Positions 8,483-11,715 of a DNA stretch of 11,715 nucleotides are shown one piece after another. Where the stretch lies: the NCBI GenBank assembly GCA_003573635.1, contig QUTJ01031435.1, forward strand, positions 1 to 11,715. The letters run 5' to 3'. Position 1 is the stretch's first letter; every line of letters starts with the position of its first letter. Made by a program: the position numbers and the translations under genes. A model generated the notes under the pieces. That model worked only from the letters and a program-made list of their open reading frames with translations, searched no databases and was not told the DNA's origin. Source of the stretch: Goniomonas avonlea. Its lineage: Eukaryota; Cryptophyceae; Goniomonadida; Goniomonadaceae.

Positions 8483-8653
8483 CACAAGTTTGTCCAGGCG
8501 AAAGTCAAGTTTGTCCGACCATCGGAGCCAAACATCGCACAAACAGCGATAAACGAAACAAATCCCTCTTGCAACGAGGGAAGGAACGGGTACACAAAGC
8601 AATGATGAGATTCGTACACGATGATATTAAATTATTATCTACAACACACAATT

Positions 8654-8952
8654 TCACCACTCCATCTCCGGCTGCTGTGTTGGCAGCAACTTGAATCGCT
8701 TTTTCAATTGCACACGTTCCTTGGAGAACTGGTCGTCAGGAGAAAACCTCGCTGAGTTCGGGACAGATCAGATACTTGGTCAAAGCATTTGACAAAACTC
8801 ACCCGGGTGCGCGGATTCTGTGACCTTGCCGTCTGGCGACACCTTCTGCACAGACATATTCAGAAAATACGAAGGCAAGACACGAACAACGACGGACGGA
8901 CCTCGAGCGTGTACACACGCTTCCCGTCCTTGAGGTAGTACATCAAATGCAT
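8654..8952 (-). CDS. NOP10: NOP10, H/ACA ribonucleoprotein subunit
   Basis: Exons on the minus strand are 8902-8952, 8803-8845 and 8654-8751, with introns of 56 and 51 bp. The join phases (0, then 1) give a 63-residue protein, against 64 in human. The product starts [18 protein letters not shown], and after the second join carries [18 protein letters not shown] and [13 protein letters not shown], which match the NOP10 family along its whole length. NOP10 is part of the H/ACA snoRNP with dyskerin/Cbf5, Nhp2 and Gar1; the complex guides pseudouridylation of rRNA and snRNA in the nucleolus. The reading frame is open upstream of the ATG at 8952, but family homologs start at this position. It is convergent with the sterol oxidase-like gene and divergent from the zinc-finger gene. 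Confidence 0.95.
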
Positions 8953-9137
8953 CGCGACTTGCTTTGTTTCTCGTGAGGGCAGCCTCTCCTTGATGGCTGT
9001 CAGAGCTTCCCGGAATACTTATGAAAAGCGTACATTTCGGCAACACCCTTATCATGCCTTATCTGCTGGAGAACAGATTCACCAAGGGTCCATCCTGTCC
9101 GAAACACCGCTCTGCTTCCCGAGCTCTGGTGTCACAG
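8953..9137. promoter_or_regulatory. Likely bidirectional promoter, NOP10 / CHY zinc-finger gene
   Basis: Only 185 bp separate the NOP10 ATG (minus) from the proposed ATG of the zinc-finger gene (plus). I see no TATA box or other named element. The zinc-finger gene might begin further upstream, because its frame stays open to 9021; CAG|ATG at 9135-9140 could also be a splice acceptor. In either case the region should serve both genes. Confidence 0.45.
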
Positions 9138-10536
9138 ATGGCGACTCGGGGGTGTCGGCATTACAAAAGACGTTGTCTACTTCGGGCACCGTGCTGCAAT
9201 GAACTTTTCTGGTACCTTTTTCGGGGTGCTCTCTCTCTGGGTCTGATGTGTGGCAGGTGTCGATACTGCCACGACGAGAAAAAAAATCAGGTTGGCACTG
9301 AGGGCGCCCACCCGTTAGTTCCTGCAAACGTGACATCAATATCATGCACCAATTGTCAGCACGAGCAGCCCGTGTCGGAGCGTTGCACATCCTGCTCGCT
9401 GCAATTTGCGTCGGCGTACTCGTGCCTCAAGTGTGTGGTGTTCAACGACGACGCCACCAAATCAATTTATCACTGCAACAACTGCAACGTGTGCCGTGTG
9501 GGGAAAGAGGAGGATTGTTTTCACTGCTACACATGCGGCTGCTGTTATTCTCGAATCGTTGGCTTGGATGGCTTGTTGACGTTGAATCGCAAAGAGAGAC
9601 GACAGGCGACTCGCACCACTCGGACGGCTTCAACGAGCCGAATATCAACCACCAGCATACAAGAGCACCGAAACGATGAGCAGTTTGTGCACAGAAACTG
9701 TCAGGCCTGCGAGGTGCGGTGTGAGTGCTGTAGGTTGGGAGGTGACATGTTCCGCAGAAAATTGCCCACAAATGGAAAGAAATTCTCGCGTCACCACCAA
9801 AGGTCGTCACGATTTTTTTCATACACGTACTCGCTGACACGTTTCCCGGCAGGTGGCAGAGCTTATGAGGAACCCGAACTATTCCGGAATGCTGTACAAG
9901 CTGCCGGAGAAGAAGATGTTTTTCAGCAAGCGATGGCGGAAGCGATTTTTCGTCCTGAAAGGCCCCTTTCTCTATTATTTTCGTGATGATTTGGTAAGCA
10001 CGACAAACTCGTTTGCGATGCAGTTGCACGAGCCTGAACCGCTCCCACAGCCGGATTCAACGCTGCGCGGCCTGATGGTGGTTCGTGGAGCAAAACTTCA
10101 GGTTCTCCCGCCATTAGATGGCAAGGCGCACGTTTTGCAGGTATGTCAACCTCACCAACGACACAAAAGTACTTATTTATGGTAGTATAGCCCGAAGTTC
10201 TAGACAAACACAGGGCGGAGGGACGGAGGGATGGAGAGGGACAGGACAGACTGACATGCTGCCTCCATCCATCCGCCCATCCATCCATCCAGACAAACAT
10301 ACCCTGCCTATGCATACACACATCCATCCATCATTCAATCATACAGATATACATACACCTGCATGGGTCTCCGCATACACGCACCCACAGCCGTGCCGCA
10401 GGTGCAGCAACAGTACCCAAGGCGGCCCACTGCGAGCGCCTCCGACAGTGTGTTTGTGGTTGCCGCCGACTGCGCCACGACGTTGGAAGAGTGGAACAAG
10501 CACTTGCTCGATCGCCGGGACAAGAAAATCAGGCCT
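9138..10536 (+). CDS. CHY/CTCHY zinc-finger and PH domain protein, 3' end unresolved
   Basis: Exons are 9138-9211, 9257-9713, 9758-9802, 9853-9993, 10051-10140 and 10402-10536 (introns 45, 44, 50, 57 and 261 bp). Residues 6-30 give GCRHYKRRC..APCC.ELFWCRYCHDE, the CHY zinc finger of Pirh2/RCHY1-like and BRUTUS-like E3 ligases. ISCTNCQHEQPVSERC and YHCNNCNVCRVGKEEDCFHC..CGCCY continue it through the CTCHY part. Where relatives start a RING (NCPIC), this protein has HRNCQACE and then KIAHKWKEILASPPK. A PH domain follows: GMLYKL..KRWRKRFFVLKGPFLYYF, RGLMVVRGAKLQVLP, and finally FVVAADCATTLEEWNKHLL. This suggests a phosphoinositide-directed zinc protein rather than a ubiquitin ligase; that is inference. 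The 9994-10050 intron could be 9994-10023 or retained. Sequence at 9554-9650 may hide another 48-bp intron. Two fused gene models cannot be excluded. Confidence 0.75.
10141..10401 (+). other. Intron within the PH domain with CATC microsatellite
   Basis: The donor CAG|GTATGT at 10141 and the acceptor GCCGCAG at 10401 join the two halves of the PH domain in phase 0. At 261 bp it is longer than nearby introns because of simple-sequence DNA: CATC/CCAT repeats at about 10262-10340 and ACACA/ATAC runs to 10385. No gene is visible in it. Confidence 0.7.
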
Positions 10537-11352
10537 GTGCGTGTCTTGAGAGAGAGACGCCACCCAGAAACTGCAGAGCAGCCACAGTCCGCAGATATGC
10601 AGGGGAGCATGGAGAGAGAGAGGGGGGGCAGAACCCAAGATACACACGAGGCACTTGCTGGTGTGTTCTCAGTGGGAGAGAGCACGACAGAACGTCCTTG
10701 CACCTTTCACCCAAACACCACCCATGAGGGGGGAGGGAGGAGGCGGGGGTAAAACAGGAAGTGGGTGAGGCAGAGGGCGGGGCGGGGGCGATAATATCTG
10801 CGCACCCTCCGCCCAATCTCCTCCGATTTTTGAAAACGATCGCTGGCGGAGGATTTTCGCGCACTGAACACTTTGGTCACGAGAGAACCGCCCTGCTAAA
10901 TTGCAAGCCTGGTCAGTGTGCCCCGCCATGGCAATAAGTATTAGCTCCCTCTCACCTCTCGCACCTCTCGCACCTCTCTCACCTCTCTCACCTCTCACCT
11001 CTCGCACCTCTCTCACCTCTCTCACCTCTCTCACCTCTCTCACCTCTCTCACCTCTCTCACCTCTCTGTGCCAGTTCGATCTAACGCGCGCACGCAGTAT
11101 AAAACCCCTTTCTTTTCTCTGCGAGATGACGACGACGATCTGACGGAAACTGCAGCCAGGTGTGACTGCGATCTGATTGCTATCTGATTGCTATCTGGTG
11201 CTTGCCGATTTGTTCTGATCTCACCGTCTCTGACCCCCCCCCCCTCTTCCCCTCCCCCTCATGGTTCCTTAGTCATCGATTTCCATCTAATTTCGTCTGA
11301 TATCTATCTCATTTTTAGCTGGCGACCTCCGACTCTCCCTCCTTTTGTCCAG
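10537..11352 (+). other. Repeat-rich stretch, probable long intron or intergenic region
   Basis: This starts at a possible donor, CCT|GTGCGT. It holds purine-rich DNA (10608-10630, 10725-10790), the 9-bp minisatellite at 10948-11068, a TATAAAA at 11098-11104 and C-rich runs (11225-11260). The PH-domain reading frame stays open to a stop at 10750-10752, so the gene might end there instead. If the exon at 11353 belongs to the same gene, the phase-1 donor at 10541 would be needed, or an exon I cannot see. I find no other convincing coding sequence. Confidence 0.5.
10948..11068. repeat. 9-bp minisatellite (CTCTCACCT)n
   Basis: About thirteen tandem 9-bp units of CTCTCACCT occur, with occasional CTCGCACCT variants and one shortened unit. 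Because the unit length is divisible by three, both strands show long repetitive reading frames (Ser-Leu-Thr on plus, Arg-Glu-Val on minus). I do not regard these as genes. Confidence 0.9.
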
Positions 11353-11556
11353 GCGCAGCAACTCACACGGAACACCCCAGGTCGGTTCAGCCAAGTCCCG
11401 TGCCAATGCTAAATTCCCCAAGTCGTCCCTCGCCATCGTTTAGCCCGTCACCTGTCCCAACCATGACGCTGTCGGAGGCTGCGGTCGAGGCTGCCTCCCT
11501 GCCTCCCTCCCTGCCTCCCTCCGCCGACAGTGACATTGGCAACGGCGTGGTCCTAG
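11353..11556 (+). CDS. Candidate Pro/Ser-rich exon, gene continues past the right edge
   Basis: The exon is preceded by a strong pyrimidine tract and TTTTGTCCAG, and followed by CTAG|GTCAGT. Read in the only long open frame it encodes a Pro/Ser-rich segment (MLNSPSRPSPSFSPSP, then SLPPSLPPSADSDIGNG), which looks like a disordered linker. It begins with two bases of a codon and ends with one (phase 1 at both ends). Such a linker would fit after the PH domain of the gene to the left, but the connecting splice is not certain. No domain is recognised. Confidence 0.45.
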
Positions 11557-11658
11557 GTCAGTGCCTGTGTCTGCTCCTCTTCCCCATTCTCTCTCCCCCC
11601 CCCCCCCCCGTCCTCTCCCTGCCGACTTTCTAGGTCAGTGCCTGTGTCTGCCCCTCTT
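11553..11658 (+). repeat. 29-bp direct duplication spanning a splice-like site
   Basis: The 29 bases at 11553-11581 recur at 11630-11658 with one mismatch, 77 bp apart. Each copy holds CTAGGTCAGT, which can serve as a donor (G|GTCAGT) or, after the pyrimidine-rich DNA in between, as an acceptor (TTTCTAG). The spacer includes a run of 15 C at 11595-11609. Confidence 0.8.
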
Positions 11659-11715
11659 CTTCTCCCCTCGTTTGTTCCTTCTCCCCGTCTTCTCCTCTTC
11701 TGCCGTGCCTGCCTG

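Noticed and set aside
8201-8602. Minus-strand reading frame opposite the sterol oxidase-like gene
   Set aside because: It overlaps the last exon, which carries a histidine box and family motifs on plus; the minus translation resembles nothing.
10669-11061. Minus-strand reading frame with Arg-Glu-Val repeats, and its plus-strand Ser-Leu-Thr counterpart
   Set aside because: Both are translations of the 9-bp minisatellite and have no other protein-like content.
11098-11104. TATAAAA as the promoter of a new gene
   Set aside because: The following ATG at 11126 opens only a few codons, and no gene start consistent with it is visible. It remains possible but unsupported.

Overview
This window looks like nuclear DNA of a microbial eukaryote. 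Every host gene I could resolve is split by GT-AG introns, most of them only 43-57 bp long. Intergenic gaps are very short and microsatellites are frequent. The protein families are eukaryotic: NOP10, a methylsterol-oxidase-like enzyme, a TPR/OGT-like protein, and a CHY zinc finger with a PH domain. Compact introns with simple-sequence tracts would suit a unicellular alga or related protist, but I cannot name the lineage from sequence alone. The two N characters (2231, 2458) indicate draft assembly.

Layout from left to right. (1) 95-2083, minus: a TPR protein running into an O-GlcNAc-transferase-like (GT41) domain. It has two exons here and leaves the window on the left through a CA/CAC microsatellite. 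(2) 2131-7346: a complete PIF/Harbinger-type DNA transposon of about 5.2 kb, bounded by TAA/TAA and imperfect 41-bp inverted repeats. It carries two convergent genes: a multi-exon Myb/SANT-like accessory protein on plus (2263-5574) and an intact DDE transposase on minus (5892-7148). One intron of the accessory gene is about 700 bp of GT-rich minisatellite. (3) 7452-8422, plus: a five-exon C-4 methylsterol oxidase / fatty acid hydroxylase family protein with all three histidine boxes. (4) 8654-8952, minus: a three-exon NOP10, 63 residues. (5) 9138-10536 and probably beyond, plus: a CHY/CTCHY zinc-finger region that leads through short introns into a PH domain, with no RING. (6) 10537-11715: repeat-rich DNA containing one likely proline/serine-rich exon (11353-11556) and a 77-bp-offset duplication that runs off the right edge.

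The transposon sits between the divergent OGT-like and sterol-oxidase-like genes. Removing it leaves only about 150 bp between their start codons, so it appears to have landed in a shared bidirectional promoter. NOP10 and the CHY-PH gene form a second divergent pair, about 185 bp apart. Within the transposon, the accessory protein probably binds the repeated TTGACGAC motifs near the ends and recruits the transposase; that is inference from how PIF/Harbinger elements work.

All exon structures were built by hand from splice signals, phase and family resemblance. Joins I consider ambiguous are marked.
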